From: Rhodocyclaceae bacterium
Lineage (GTDB): Bacteria; Pseudomonadota; Gammaproteobacteria; Burkholderiales; CAIKXV01
Length of the DNA stretch: 64,000 nucleotides
Direction: 5' to 3'
Assembly (NCBI GenBank): GCA_020248265.1
Contig: JADCHX010000008.1
Location: 1 to 64,000, forward strand
This document shows positions 1 through 7,880 of the stretch, in pieces. The notes under the pieces are model-generated. The model did not search any database, was not told the DNA's origin, and saw nothing but the letters and a program-made list of their open reading frames with translations. The translations under genes and the position numbers were made by a program. Within the stretch, counting starts at the first letter, position 1, and the number at the start of each line of letters is the position of its first letter.

Positions 1-30
1 ATGAGGACGCTCCTTTTGACCGGCACGTAA

Positions 31-129
31 TCATACGCGCAGGTTGTCTGCGTGCGACGGTGCAAAACGAAAGAACGCGTACAGCGACGCGGCAAGTAGC
101 GGCAGCAAAATGAGCAGGCTGGTGATCAT
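31..129 (-). CDS. putative 32-residue single-span membrane peptide
   Basis: This short reading frame starts with ATG at 129 and ends with TGA at 31-33. The product is almost entirely hydrophobic for residues 1-22 (ITSLLILLPLLAASLYAF) and then has a short polar tail ending in DNLRV, so it could span the membrane once. About 13 bases after its stop there is a good ribosome binding site (AAAAGGAG on the minus strand, positions 17-10), seven bases before an AT at the window edge. This suggests that the next gene of an operon starts exactly at the left boundary. I do not recognise a family. It could also be a chance frame in a leader. Confidence 0.3.
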   Translation of the reverse strand: MITSLLILLPLLAASLYAFFRFAPSHADNLRV

Positions 130-513
130 TGCGCTCTAACGTGTTGTAGGGAGACAAAACTGCCCTTTATCGCAGCCGACTGTCTCCATAAATCGGCATC
201 GCAAGCACCGGTTTTCGCCCTTCTCTTCCGCACCTTACGCAAATTATGCTGGTTATCTCCGCGAATAATCCAGCCCTGAAAACCAGCACGCTGCCGCTCC
301 CCACGTTGAGGTCCGCCAGTTTGCTGTATCAGGTGCCCGGGCTGCAGACCGGGGTGGAAATCTCTTCGTGTATCACCGGCAAGATCGCCGCCATCTGCAG
401 CCAGGCCGAAAACACCAGCGTGTACGTCCGCGTACGGCTGCGGGTGACCCGTCCGTGGCCGGATGCGTGTGCAAATGCTCAATGCACAGGCGGGTTTGCA
501 GTCAGGCGAGTGT
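130..513. other. gene-free stretch, nothing recognised
   Basis: This 384-base stretch lies between the small hydrophobic frame and the hydroxyacid dehydrogenase gene. Its left part (about 130-300) is visibly richer in A and T than the rest of the window, as expected of a leader or promoter region for leftward genes. Open frames on both strands here have arginine/proline-rich shadow composition and no family resemblance. I found no tRNA, no strong terminator and no convincing -35/-10 pair. Confidence 0.4.
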
Positions 514-1446
514 TTACGCCTCGCTTCCGAGGAAGGCCTTCACGTTCCCGATGAACGTCGCCTGCCGGTGCGCCCGTATCTCGCGCGTCGACGAGCCGAT
601 GTGCGGCACCAGCATCACCTGATCCATGGCGCGCAGTTCCGCCGGTACCCGCGGCTCGTCCTCGAACACTTCCAGCCCGGCCCCGGCGATCACGCCCGAC
701 GCCAGTGCTTCGATCAGTGCCGCTTCGTCGACCACGGCGCCGCGGCTCACGTTCACGAGGAAGCCCTGCGGGCCGAGCGCGGCCAGGACGCGCGCATCCA
801 CCAGCCTCCGGGTGGCTGCGGTCGAGGCACAGCACACCACGAGGCAGTCGACCGCTTCGGCCATCGACACCAGCGCCGGGAAGTACGGCCAGCGCACATC
901 TGCCTTCGGTGAAGGCCCGTGCCACACGACCTTCATGCCGAAGCCCTCGACCCTGCGCGCGACCGCGCGGCCGATCGATCCCAGCCCGACCAGTCCGACC
1001 GTCTTGCCGCGCAGGTCGGTGCTCATCGGGAATGGCCCTTCTGCCCAGCGGCCGGCGCGCACGAAGCGGTCGGCTTCGCACAGGCGGCGCATCGTGCCGA
1101 TCATCAGCCCGAGCGCGACATCGGCTACCGCCTCGTCGGTCCAGTCGGGCGTGTTGCTAACGGTGATGCGGCGCGCCGTCGCCGCGGCGAGGTCGAACGT
1201 GCCGTGGCCCATGCCGAAGCAGGCGACATGGCCGAGATTCGGCAGTTCATCGAGGTCGCGTGCCGTGAAGCCGCGCACGCCGGTGGTCACCAGCACGCGG
1301 ATGCGCGTGCCGTGTTCGCGCAGGAAGGCATCGGCATCGGGCAGCAGCCAGCGCCGGTGCAGCGTGCAGAACGTCTCCGCCTCGGCGAGCGCCGGCGGGT
1401 AGACCGGTGCGATCGCCAGCAGTTCGGGCCGTGCTGCGCCCGGCAT
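514..1446 (-). CDS. D-isomer specific 2-hydroxyacid dehydrogenase
   Basis: A 310-residue NAD(P)-dependent D-2-hydroxyacid dehydrogenase of the glyoxylate/hydroxypyruvate reductase type, which reduces 2-keto acids or oxidises D-2-hydroxy acids in the cytoplasm. The dinucleotide motif GLVGLGSIGR is at residues 151-160. The catalytic trio is present: Arg in VNVSRGAVVD (about 235), Glu in FEDEP (about 264) and His in VPHIGSS (about 282). Length is normal for the family. The ATG overlaps the stop of the upstream amidohydrolase gene by one base (TGATG), so the two are cotranscribed and probably translationally coupled. Substrate cannot be told from sequence; the neighbours suggest a carboxylic-acid catabolic route. 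Confidence 0.85.
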   Translation of the reverse strand: MPGAARPELLAIAPVYPPALAEAETFCTLHRRWLLPDADAFLREHGTRIRVLVTTGVRGFTARDLDELPNLGHVACFGMGHGTFDLAAATARRITVSNTPDWTDEAVADVALGLMIGTMRRLCEADRFVRAGRWAEGPFPMSTDLRGKTVGLVGLGSIGRAVARRVEGFGMKVVWHGPSPKADVRWPYFPALVSMAEAVDCLVVCCASTAATRRLVDARVLAALGPQGFLVNVSRGAVVDEAALIEALASGVIAGAGLEVFEDEPRVPAELRAMDQVMLVPHIGSSTREIRAHRQATFIGNVKAFLGSEA

Positions 1447-2459
1447 CAGGGCTTCTCGCCGAGCACTTCCAGGGCGTTCAGCGACAGGATGCGCTCGCGC
1501 TGCGCATCGGTGAGGCCGTCGACCTGCGCCAGCATGCCGAGCGGATCGTCCTCGGCCATGTCGAACGGCGCGTCGGTGCCGATCATCACGCGATCGGCGC
1601 CGACACGGCGGATCAGGAAGCGCAGCGACTCGACATCATGGGTGAGCGAGTCGAAGCGGAAGCGGTGCAGCTGAGACTCGGGCGGGTTCGACGTGTTGGC
1701 CTTGGCTTCCTTGCGTACCTGGTAGCCGTGGTCGAGCCGGCCGAACTGGTAGGGCAGGTGGCCGCCGCCATGGGCGAGGATGAAGTCGAGGTCGGGCAGT
1801 GCATCGAGCGTGCCGTCGAGCATCAGGTGCGAGGCCATCAGCGCCGTGTCGAACGGCAGGCCATGGGTGTTGCCGAGGTAGTAGTTGCAGAGGTCCTTGG
1901 GCAGCGCGCCGGCGATGTACGGATGGGCGAACACTGCCACCTTGAGTTCTGCCGCGCGCTTGAGCACCGGGCGGAACTTGGCATCCGAGACCAGGTCGCC
2001 CTTGATGCGGCAGCCGAGCTCGACCGCGCGGAAGCCGTGCTCGCGCGTCGCGCGCTCCAGTTCGGCGACTGCGGCATCGACATCCTGCATCGGCAGCGTC
2101 GCCATGCCGCGGAAGCGCGTCGGGCGCGAGGCCACCATCGCGGCGATGCCGTCGTTGAGCACGCGCGCGGCATCGAGGCCCTTGTCGGCGTCGAGCCAGT
2201 AGAAGAACACCACCGGCGTCACCGACAGCACCGAGATGTCGATGCCCTTGCGGTCCATGCCTGCGATCTTGGCTTCGACGTCATGGAACTCGGGAAACAG
2301 CGGCGAGCCGTGGTTGTCGTCACGCACCAGCGCCTCGTCGGCGCCAGTGCCGCGCACCGTCATGCCGAAGTCGCTCGGCCGCTGGCGGATCGCCTCGACC
2401 ATGGCCCTGGGAAGCACATGGCTGTGCATGTCGATCACCGGCGGTTTGTTGCCCTTCAT
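1446..2459 (-). CDS. amidohydrolase family protein (ACMSD-like)
   Basis: A 337-residue metal-dependent amidohydrolase of the amidohydrolase-2/ACMSD group, whose members decarboxylate or hydrolyse carboxylated aromatic or related acids. The N-terminal metal motif HSH (residues 12-14, DMHSHVLP), a central AHPYIAG, the HGGGHLPYQFGRLDHG segment and a late GTDAPFD with the conserved Asp are all present, so an intact TIM-barrel active site is expected. Length is typical. It lies directly upstream of, and overlaps, the D-2-hydroxyacid dehydrogenase gene and follows a Bug receptor gene, an arrangement often seen in Burkholderiales catabolic operons. The true substrate is unknown. Confidence 0.85.
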   Translation of the reverse strand: MKGNKPPVIDMHSHVLPRAMVEAIRQRPSDFGMTVRGTGADEALVRDDNHGSPLFPEFHDVEAKIAGMDRKGIDISVLSVTPVVFFYWLDADKGLDAARVLNDGIAAMVASRPTRFRGMATLPMQDVDAAVAELERATREHGFRAVELGCRIKGDLVSDAKFRPVLKRAAELKVAVFAHPYIAGALPKDLCNYYLGNTHGLPFDTALMASHLMLDGTLDALPDLDFILAHGGGHLPYQFGRLDHGYQVRKEAKANTSNPPESQLHRFRFDSLTHDVESLRFLIRRVGADRVMIGTDAPFDMAEDDPLGMLAQVDGLTDAQRERILSLNALEVLGEKP

Positions 2460-2504
2460 GCTGCGACTCCAGTCGTTCGTTCGATGGTGGTGTGTGATCG
2501 GCGC

Positions 2505-3497
2505 TCAGTCGCCCTTGATGCCCGCGTCCCTTATCACCTGGGCGAAGCGCTTCGATTCGCTGCGGATGAACGCGCCGAATTCCTCGGGCGTGCTGGTCAT
2601 CGGTTCGACGCCCGCGCTGGCGAACTTGGGCTTCATGTCCGGTGCGCTCACGGCCTTCGCCAGTTCGGCGTTCAGCCGGTTGATGATCTCACGCGGGGTG
2701 CCGGTCGGTGCCAGCATGCCGTACCAGACGCTGATCTCGAAGTTCGGGAAGCCCGACTCCTTCGAGGTCGGCACGTTCGGCAGATCGCTGAAGCGCTCGG
2801 GCATCAGCACGGCCAGCGCGCGTACCCGTCCGGCGTTGATCTGCTGCACGGCCGCCGGCGCGGCGACCACCAGCATGTCGGTCTCGCCACCGACCAGCGC
2901 GCCGAGCGCGACGCCGGAGCCCTTGTAGGGCACGTGCACGATGTCGAGCTTCTCGAGGCTCTTCAGCAGCTCGGGTGCAAGGTGTGTGGTGGTGCCAACC
3001 CCGCCGGAGCCGTAGTTCAGGCGGCCCGGAGACTTGCGCGCGATCTGCACCAGGTCCCTCAGGTTCTTCGCCGGCACCGACGGATGCACGACCAGCACGT
3101 TGCGTACCGCGCCGACCAGCGCGATCGGTGCGAGGTCTTTCTGCGGGTCGTAGTTGAGCTTGGTGTACATCAGCGGGCTCAGCGCGATCACCGGTGAGCT
3201 GAGCACGATCGTGTAGCCGTCCGGTGCGGCGCGTGCGGCCAGTTCCAGGCCGACGTTGCCGCTCGCGCCGGGGCGCGATTCGATCACCAGCGGCTGGCCG
3301 AGGTTCTCGGCGAGCCGCGACGACACCAGGCGGCCGACCAGGTCGGTCGGGCCGCCTGGCGGGAAGGGCGAGATCATCCGGATCGGACGGTTCGGGTACT
3401 GGCCCTGGGCGTGGACCGGTAGGGCCAACGTGGCGAGGGTCGCCAGCGACATCAGCCCGAGCAGTGCCGTCGGGCCGTTCGAACGCGCGTGCTTCAT
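2505..3497 (-). CDS. Bug/TctC family tripartite tricarboxylate transporter receptor
   Basis: A 330-residue periplasmic solute-binding protein of the Bug family, which binds small carboxylates or amides. I chose the ATG at 3497 because GGAGGAGG lies four bases upstream; a start further upstream would add an unlikely polar extension. A Sec signal peptide covers residues 1-26 and ends at LALPVHAQ. The mature part opens with the family's YPNRPIRMISPFPPGG, and VPYKG, the ligand-loop marker, follows in the middle. No TctA or TctB membrane genes are nearby, so it must work with a transporter encoded elsewhere or act as a sensor. It sits upstream of the amidohydrolase gene. Confidence 0.9.
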   Translation of the reverse strand: MKHARSNGPTALLGLMSLATLATLALPVHAQGQYPNRPIRMISPFPPGGPTDLVGRLVSSRLAENLGQPLVIESRPGASGNVGLELAARAAPDGYTIVLSSPVIALSPLMYTKLNYDPQKDLAPIALVGAVRNVLVVHPSVPAKNLRDLVQIARKSPGRLNYGSGGVGTTTHLAPELLKSLEKLDIVHVPYKGSGVALGALVGGETDMLVVAAPAAVQQINAGRVRALAVLMPERFSDLPNVPTSKESGFPNFEISVWYGMLAPTGTPREIINRLNAELAKAVSAPDMKPKFASAGVEPMTSTPEEFGAFIRSESKRFAQVIRDAGIKGD

Positions 3498-3569
3498 GAA
3501 ACCTCCTCCGGGCGCGCAGCCCTCTGCGAGGCGGCGCGCCACATCTTGCGTGGGGATGGACAGCCTTGG

Positions 3570-4040
3570 CTAGTAGTGCGACTTGAAGCTGATCGCTTCC
3601 CGGTACTGCAGGTCTTCCAGGTCGATGTACGAGCGCTTCGTCTCCTTGTCGACCGTGTACTGGATCTTGCGATCGGTCTCGTTGGTGGCGCGGATGTCGA
3701 GCAGTTCCAGGTATTCCTTTACCTCCCACTCGTGCGCACCGGCGATGCCCGCAGGCGCGTAGATCATCGAGCCGGGACCGACCTCGAATTCTTCGCCGTT
3801 GAAGTTGCGCACCGTCGCATGACCGGCGATCACGTAGTAGCAGGCCTCGATCGGATGCCAGTGCAGTTGCTCGTAGGTGCCAGGCTTGTAGGTGGCGCGG
3901 CCGATGCGTACCCGGTCGGTATCCTGCACGCCGGGCCAGCCGATCAGCCGCTGGTAGGTCTGTCCGTCGGTGACGCCCCGCTTTCCGGGGAAGTCGGCTT
4001 CGTTGATCACGCGCAGCGTGGGTTTGACTTCTACGGTCAT
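3570..4040 (-). CDS. cupin domain protein
   Basis: A 156-residue single-cupin protein. The metal-binding cupin motif 1 is seen as YEQLHWHPIEACYYVIAGHA (two His, one Glu) around residues 55-74, and motif 2 as APAGIAGAHEWE near 95-106 with the last His. Cupins of this size are dioxygenases, isomerases or ligand-binding proteins; nothing here fixes the reaction. A ribosome binding site (AAAGGA) precedes the ATG. It starts only four bases after the VOC gene, so the two form a pair in the leftward operon. Probably a small catabolic enzyme of the same pathway as its neighbours. Confidence 0.75.
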   Translation of the reverse strand: MTVEVKPTLRVINEADFPGKRGVTDGQTYQRLIGWPGVQDTDRVRIGRATYKPGTYEQLHWHPIEACYYVIAGHATVRNFNGEEFEVGPGSMIYAPAGIAGAHEWEVKEYLELLDIRATNETDRKIQYTVDKETKRSYIDLEDLQYREAISFKSHY

Positions 4041-4044
4041 GGCT

Positions 4045-4449
4045 TCAGTCCTTTCGTTCGAGCAGTTCTACGCTGACGCCATCGGGGGCCTCGATGAAAC
4101 AGATGCGGGTGGTCGGGTTTATCACCTTCGGCTCCAGCAGGAACTTCACGCCCTTGGTACGCAGCTCGGTGCACAGCGCGTCAAAGTCGCCCGTCACGCG
4201 CATGCCGAAGTGGTCGATGCCCCACTGCAGGTCGGTCTTGTCGGCAGCGGCCTCGCCGGGACGCTGGCCGCGAACGATGATCATCGCGCCGCCGCCGAAC
4301 GACAGGTAGATCTGCGGCGCGCCCGCGATCTCGACCGAACGCTCGACCTTGCCGCCAAGGCGGTCGATATACCAGTCGGCGGTGCCCTGCGGGTCGGGGC
4401 TGATCACATGGGCGTGGTCGAAAGAGAGGCTTGCTGCGGGCATGTTCAT
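4045..4449 (-). CDS. VOC (glyoxalase/bleomycin resistance/dioxygenase) family protein
   Basis: A 134-residue vicinal-oxygen-chelate protein. The first half carries FDHAHVISPDPQGTADWYID (metal His plus the typical D-P-x-x-T-A-x-W-Y pattern) and the second half has WGIDHFGMRVTGDFDAL followed by the C-terminal FIEAPDGVSVELLER, the usual Glu-containing end of these proteins. Members are metal-dependent lyases, isomerases or extradiol dioxygenases. A GAAAGGA ribosome binding site stands before the ATG. It lies between a bicupin and a cupin gene, all reading leftward, so it is probably part of a small-molecule degradation operon. No specific substrate can be assigned. Confidence 0.8.
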   Translation of the reverse strand: MNMPAASLSFDHAHVISPDPQGTADWYIDRLGGKVERSVEIAGAPQIYLSFGGGAMIIVRGQRPGEAAADKTDLQWGIDHFGMRVTGDFDALCTELRTKGVKFLLEPKVINPTTRICFIEAPDGVSVELLERKD

Positions 4450-4541
4450 CCTTTCTGTCTGTTGCGCTCAGCGCGCTGGGGCATGATGCCGTTGCCATCG
4501 GGGGTGCGCAATGGGCACCGACCAGGCTCACGCGGTCATCG

Positions 4542-5222
4542 CTATCCTGCCGCCGCGCCGTGTCGAGCATCGACCAGGTGCCCGGTCTTCACCAGGATCG
4601 TGCAGCCTTGCGCGCTGAACGGGCGGTGCTGGCTCAGGTGCGGACTGCGCAGCCAGCTGCCCGCCGGATAGCGTCCGTATTCATCCTCGAACACGCCGTC
4701 GATCACGTAGATCTCCTCGCCGCCCCAGTGCCGGTGCGCCTGGAAGCGGGTACCGGGTGCCCAGCGCACCAGCGCCGTGTGCTCGGTGCGGAACTCGCAC
4801 AGGGGCAGCACGCTCAAGCCTTCGACCAGCCCCTGCCGCCATGGCGTGGTCGTGGTGTCGATGACCACCTGCTGCAGGTCCTCGGGGTGCACATGGCGCA
4901 GCTTCACGAACAGCATGCAGCCACCGGCCGAGCCGGGCGCATGGCTCGAACCCGGTGGATTGCGCATGAAGGTGCCCGGACCATGGGTACCGGCTTCGTC
5001 CTGGAAGTCGCCGTCCAGCACGAAGATCTCCTCCCCGAAGTCATGCCGGTGCGTCGGGAAGCACGACCGCGGCGCGTAGCGGACGATGGAGGTCGCACGC
5101 GCCACCTCGCCGCCGTCGCGGTCGAGCATCTTGCGCTGCACGCCAGGCGACGGCGAAGCAACCCATTCGAGAGTGCGGGTGTCGATCGCGACGCGCCGGG
5201 TCAGGTCTGCGTGTATCTGCAT
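4542..5222 (-). CDS. ChrR-like bicupin protein
   Basis: A 226-residue protein with two cupin domains resembling the cupin part of ChrR. The first (about residues 45-100) has FPTHRHDFGEEIFVLDG and a later SSHAP; the second (about 150-205) has RFQAHRHWGGEEIYVIDG and a later LSQHRP. Both keep the H-x-H, Glu and final His that bind metal. It has no N-terminal zinc anti-sigma domain and no sigma factor gene next to it, so I do not call it an anti-sigma factor. It follows modABC in the same direction with a short gap. A cofactor-binding or dioxygenase role is possible. Confidence 0.7.
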   Translation of the reverse strand: MQIHADLTRRVAIDTRTLEWVASPSPGVQRKMLDRDGGEVARATSIVRYAPRSCFPTHRHDFGEEIFVLDGDFQDEAGTHGPGTFMRNPPGSSHAPGSAGGCMLFVKLRHVHPEDLQQVVIDTTTTPWRQGLVEGLSVLPLCEFRTEHTALVRWAPGTRFQAHRHWGGEEIYVIDGVFEDEYGRYPAGSWLRSPHLSQHRPFSAQGCTILVKTGHLVDARHGAAAG

Positions 5223-5270
5223 GGCAGGCGTCCGAATCGGGTGAAGTACAGGGTCCCATTCTCCATCGAT

Positions 5271-5960
5271 TCAGGGTGCTCCGGGCGGAGATGCGCGGTC
5301 TTGTATCCCGCCATCACGCAGGTACAGCGTCTGTTCGCCGAACCACTCGATGTCGTCCGGATCGTGCGTGATCATCACGATCGGGATGCCGATGGCCGTG
5401 AGCAGCCGGTCGAGTTCGCCGCGCGTGCGCTGGCGCAGTTCCGGGTCGAGCGCCGAGAACGGTTCGTCGAGCAGCAGCGCGCGTGGCTCGTTGACCAGCG
5501 CGCGGGCGAGCGCCACGCGCTGGCGCTGACCGCCGGACAACTCGGCCGGACGCTGCAGCGCGACCTCGCGCAGCTGCAGCGCATCCAGCCAGCGCTCGAC
5601 CGCGGCGCCACCGGCATCGCCTGGCGGATTGCGCAGCCCGGTCGACAGGCCGAACGCGACGTTCTGCCGGACGTTCAGCCCGGGGAACAGCGCATAGTCC
5701 TGGAACAGGTAGCCGAAACGGCGCGACCGCGCCGGGACATGTACCCGCGCGCCGGCATCGAAGAGTGTCTCGCCGCCGAACAGGATGCGGCCGCGGTCGG
5801 GCACCAGCAGGCCGGCCAGCGCCTGCAGCGTGAGGCTCTTGCCGGCACCGGACGGGCCGTAGATCACGGTGCGCCGGGCGGTCGTCTCGAACGCCACGCG
5901 CAGCTCGAAGCGGCGGCGTGTACCGCCGATCGATTTCGCGATGTCGACACTGAAGCTCAT
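5271..5960 (-). CDS. modC: molybdate ABC transporter, ATP-binding protein
   Basis: A 229-residue ATPase that powers molybdate import. Walker A is GPSGAGKS (about residues 35-42), the Q-loop is LFQDYALFPGL, the ABC signature is LSGGQRQRVALARAL and Walker B is ALLLDEPFSALDPEL, followed by the switch His in MITHD. It ends soon after the nucleotide-binding domain, so it lacks the C-terminal TOBE (molybdate-sensing) domain found in the longer ModC of E. coli; short forms occur in betaproteobacteria. Its ATG overlaps the stop of modB in an ATGA, showing tight coupling. The identity rests on the neighbouring modA and modB. Confidence 0.88.
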   Translation of the reverse strand: MSFSVDIAKSIGGTRRRFELRVAFETTARRTVIYGPSGAGKSLTLQALAGLLVPDRGRILFGGETLFDAGARVHVPARSRRFGYLFQDYALFPGLNVRQNVAFGLSTGLRNPPGDAGGAAVERWLDALQLREVALQRPAELSGGQRQRVALARALVNEPRALLLDEPFSALDPELRQRTRGELDRLLTAIGIPIVMITHDPDDIEWFGEQTLYLRDGGIQDRASPPGAP

Positions 5961-6640
5961 CGGCGCGCTCCCGACGGTGCCAGCCGCCCGGCCAGCAGCA
6001 GCACGACGATGCAGGTGATCGAGGTGATCAGCACCAGCGTGTTGGCGATCGAGTCCTGCCCGGCCTGCACGGCTTCGTACACCGCGATCGACAGCGTCTG
6101 CGTCTTGCCCGGGATGCTGCCGGCGACCATCAGCGTTGCGCCGAACTCGCCCATCGAGCGGGCGAACACCAGCAGCGTGCCGGCGAGGATGCCGGGCCAG
6201 GCCAGGGGGACGGTCACCCTGAAGAACACCGCCCATTCGCCCAGGCCGAGCACCCGCGCGGCCTGCTCGAGCTGCGGATCGACCGCTTCGAATGCGGTGC
6301 GTGCCGCCTTCAGCACCAGCGGGAATGCGACCAGGGACGCGGCGATCACCGCGCCCTGCCAGGTGAAGATCAGGTTGATGCCGAAGGTGTCGTGCAGCCA
6401 CCCGCCGAGCCAGCCGCGCCGGCCGATCAGCACCAGCAGGTAGTAGCCGAGCACGGTCGGTGGCAGCACGAAGGGCAGCGTGAGGATCGCGTCCACCAGT
6501 TCGCGGCCGGGGAAGGCCTTGCGCGCGAGCAGCCAGCCGACGGCGGTGCCCAGCACCAGGTTGATGCCGGTCGCCCACGCGGCCACCTTCAGCGTGAGGC
6601 CGAGGGTGATCCAGACAGCGGGGTCGGGTGCGGTGATCAG
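5957..6640 (-). CDS. modB: molybdate ABC transporter permease
   Basis: The inner-membrane channel subunit of the molybdate importer, with five or six transmembrane helices and the cytoplasmic coupling loop EQAARVLGLGEWAVFFRVTVPLAWPG. GTG at 6586 would remove half of the first helix, whereas the same frame continues upstream with WITLGLTLKVAAWATG, which matches how this family begins. The only start-like codon that keeps it is CTG at 6640, seven bases after GAGGGA. I therefore place the start there (227 residues), accepting a rare CTG initiation. The stop overlaps the modC ATG. The modA gene ends 34 bases upstream. Confidence 0.82.
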   Translation of the reverse strand: MITAPDPAVWITLGLTLKVAAWATGINLVLGTAVGWLLARKAFPGRELVDAILTLPFVLPPTVLGYYLLVLIGRRGWLGGWLHDTFGINLIFTWQGAVIAASLVAFPLVLKAARTAFEAVDPQLEQAARVLGLGEWAVFFRVTVPLAWPGILAGTLLVFARSMGEFGATLMVAGSIPGKTQTLSIAVYEAVQAGQDSIANTLVLITSITCIVVLLLAGRLAPSGARR

Positions 6641-6674
6641 TTCGGTGTCCCTCGTACAGGCGCGCGTGCGCGGT

Positions 6675-7451
6675 TCATGGCTTCAGGAAGCCCTGTCGCG
6701 CGAGCACGGCCTGCGCTGGCGGTGACAGCAGGAAATCGACGAAGCGGCGTCCGAGCTCCGCGTTGACGCTGCCGGCGATCGCGGCTGCGGGATACAGGAT
6801 CGGCGTCGAGGTCGGTACCTCGAGCGCGACGCGTACCTTGTCCTTGAGGATCATTGCATCGGTTGCATAGACGAAGCCGGCGTCGACCTCGCCACGTACG
6901 ACATAGTCCAGCGCCTGGCGCACGTTCTGGGAGAAGACCACGCGCGGCTCGATCGCCGTCCACAGCTTTGCCGCTTCCAGCGCGGCACGCGCATAGCGCC
7001 CCGCCGGTACGGTGGCCGGGCTGCCGATCGCGATGCGGCGGAACGCTGGCTGGCCGAGGTCAGCGAGCGCTGCAGGCCGCGGCTTCGCGTCGGCGGGTAC
7101 CACGACGACCAGCCCGTTGCGGGCGAACGTGCGGCGGGACCCGGCAACCAGCAGCTTCTGCTGACCGGCACGATCCATGGTCTGTTCGTCTGCGGATGCG
7201 AAGACGTCCACCGGGGCGCCGCGCGCCACCTGGGCGAGCAGCGCGTCCGATGCCGCGAAGTTGAACACCACCCGCGTGCCCGGGTTCTGCGCCTCGAACG
7301 ACGGCGCCAGTTCACGGAATGCGTTGTTCAGGCTTGCCGCCGCTGACACGGTGAGCTCCGCCGCCAGCGCCGGGCCGCTGGCGAGCAGCGCCAGCAGCGC
7401 CAGCAGAGGCACCCGCGCGCGGGCGCTGATGCGCAGCCGGAAGCGCGCCAT
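6675..7451 (-). CDS. modA: molybdate ABC transporter substrate-binding protein
   Basis: A 258-residue periplasmic protein that captures molybdate or tungstate. I chose the ATG at 7451 (MARFRLR) because it lies clear of the upstream cupin stop and gives a compact Sec signal peptide ending ALAAELTVS near residue 31. The mature protein starts with the family signature SAAASLNNAFRELAPSFE and contains GAPVDVFASADEQTMD, a late VVRGEVDAGFVYATD and the ILYPAAAI strand. It heads modABC. No molybdenum enzyme is encoded in the window, so the use of the metal must be elsewhere. Confidence 0.9.
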   Translation of the reverse strand: MARFRLRISARARVPLLALLALLASGPALAAELTVSAAASLNNAFRELAPSFEAQNPGTRVVFNFAASDALLAQVARGAPVDVFASADEQTMDRAGQQKLLVAGSRRTFARNGLVVVVPADAKPRPAALADLGQPAFRRIAIGSPATVPAGRYARAALEAAKLWTAIEPRVVFSQNVRQALDYVVRGEVDAGFVYATDAMILKDKVRVALEVPTSTPILYPAAAIAGSVNAELGRRFVDFLLSPPAQAVLARQGFLKP

Positions 7452-7474
7452 CAGACGCCCGGGCACCGTTCGGC

Positions 7475-7879
7475 TCAACCCCCGACCCACGCCCTGAAGT
7501 CGAACGCGTCCGGCACCGGCAGGATCAGGCTGCGCCGTGGCCCGAGCAGTTCGCGCGCCGAGTGGCCTTCGCCTTCCACATCCTCCGCGAACAGCACGTC
7601 GCCGGGGCCGAACACGCGAGTGCTGCCGTCGCCCACCTGCAGTTCGACCGCGCCGACCAGCGTGATCACGAACTGCCGCCGCGGCGGTGTGTGGAAGTCT
7701 GGGGAGCCGTCGAGCGGATTCTCGCGGAACACCACGCCGCTCACCCCGGCCATCTCGGTCTTGTACGAGAACAGCGTGCCGAGGCGGAATTCGCCCATCG
7801 GCACCTGCACGTCCTCGAAGTGAGACCGTCTGTCCTCGCCCATGTAAACCCGCACGACCTTCTGTGCCTTGCCTGTCAT
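7475..7879 (-). CDS. cupin domain protein
   Basis: A 134-residue single-domain cupin. The segment DFHTPPRRQFVITLVGAVEL has one metal-type His and the cupin strand pattern, followed by VFGPGDVLFAEDVEGEGHSA with the second motif (residues about 100-120). The first motif is less complete than in the other cupins of this region, so metal binding is uncertain. The ATG lies one base after the stop of the upstream Bug receptor gene, and the ribosome binding site AAGGTGG is inside that gene's end, so the two are cotranscribed. Function unknown. Confidence 0.7.
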   Translation of the reverse strand: MTGKAQKVVRVYMGEDRRSHFEDVQVPMGEFRLGTLFSYKTEMAGVSGVVFRENPLDGSPDFHTPPRRQFVITLVGAVELQVGDGSTRVFGPGDVLFAEDVEGEGHSARELLGPRRSLILPVPDAFDFRAWVGG

Positions 7880-7880
7880 C

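Noticed and set aside
126-482. 118-codon minus-strand frame in the gene-free left region
   Set aside because: Arg/Gly/Gln-rich, no RBS, no family likeness, and it overlaps the start of a better small frame.
1407-3197. 596-codon plus-strand frame opposite the amidohydrolase and first Bug gene
   Set aside because: The minus-strand genes have a signal peptide, RBS and active-site motifs; the plus frame has none.
4431-6443. 670-codon plus-strand frame opposite modC, modB and the bicupin
   Set aside because: Opposite strand holds coupled mod genes with Walker and signature motifs; the frame is a shadow.
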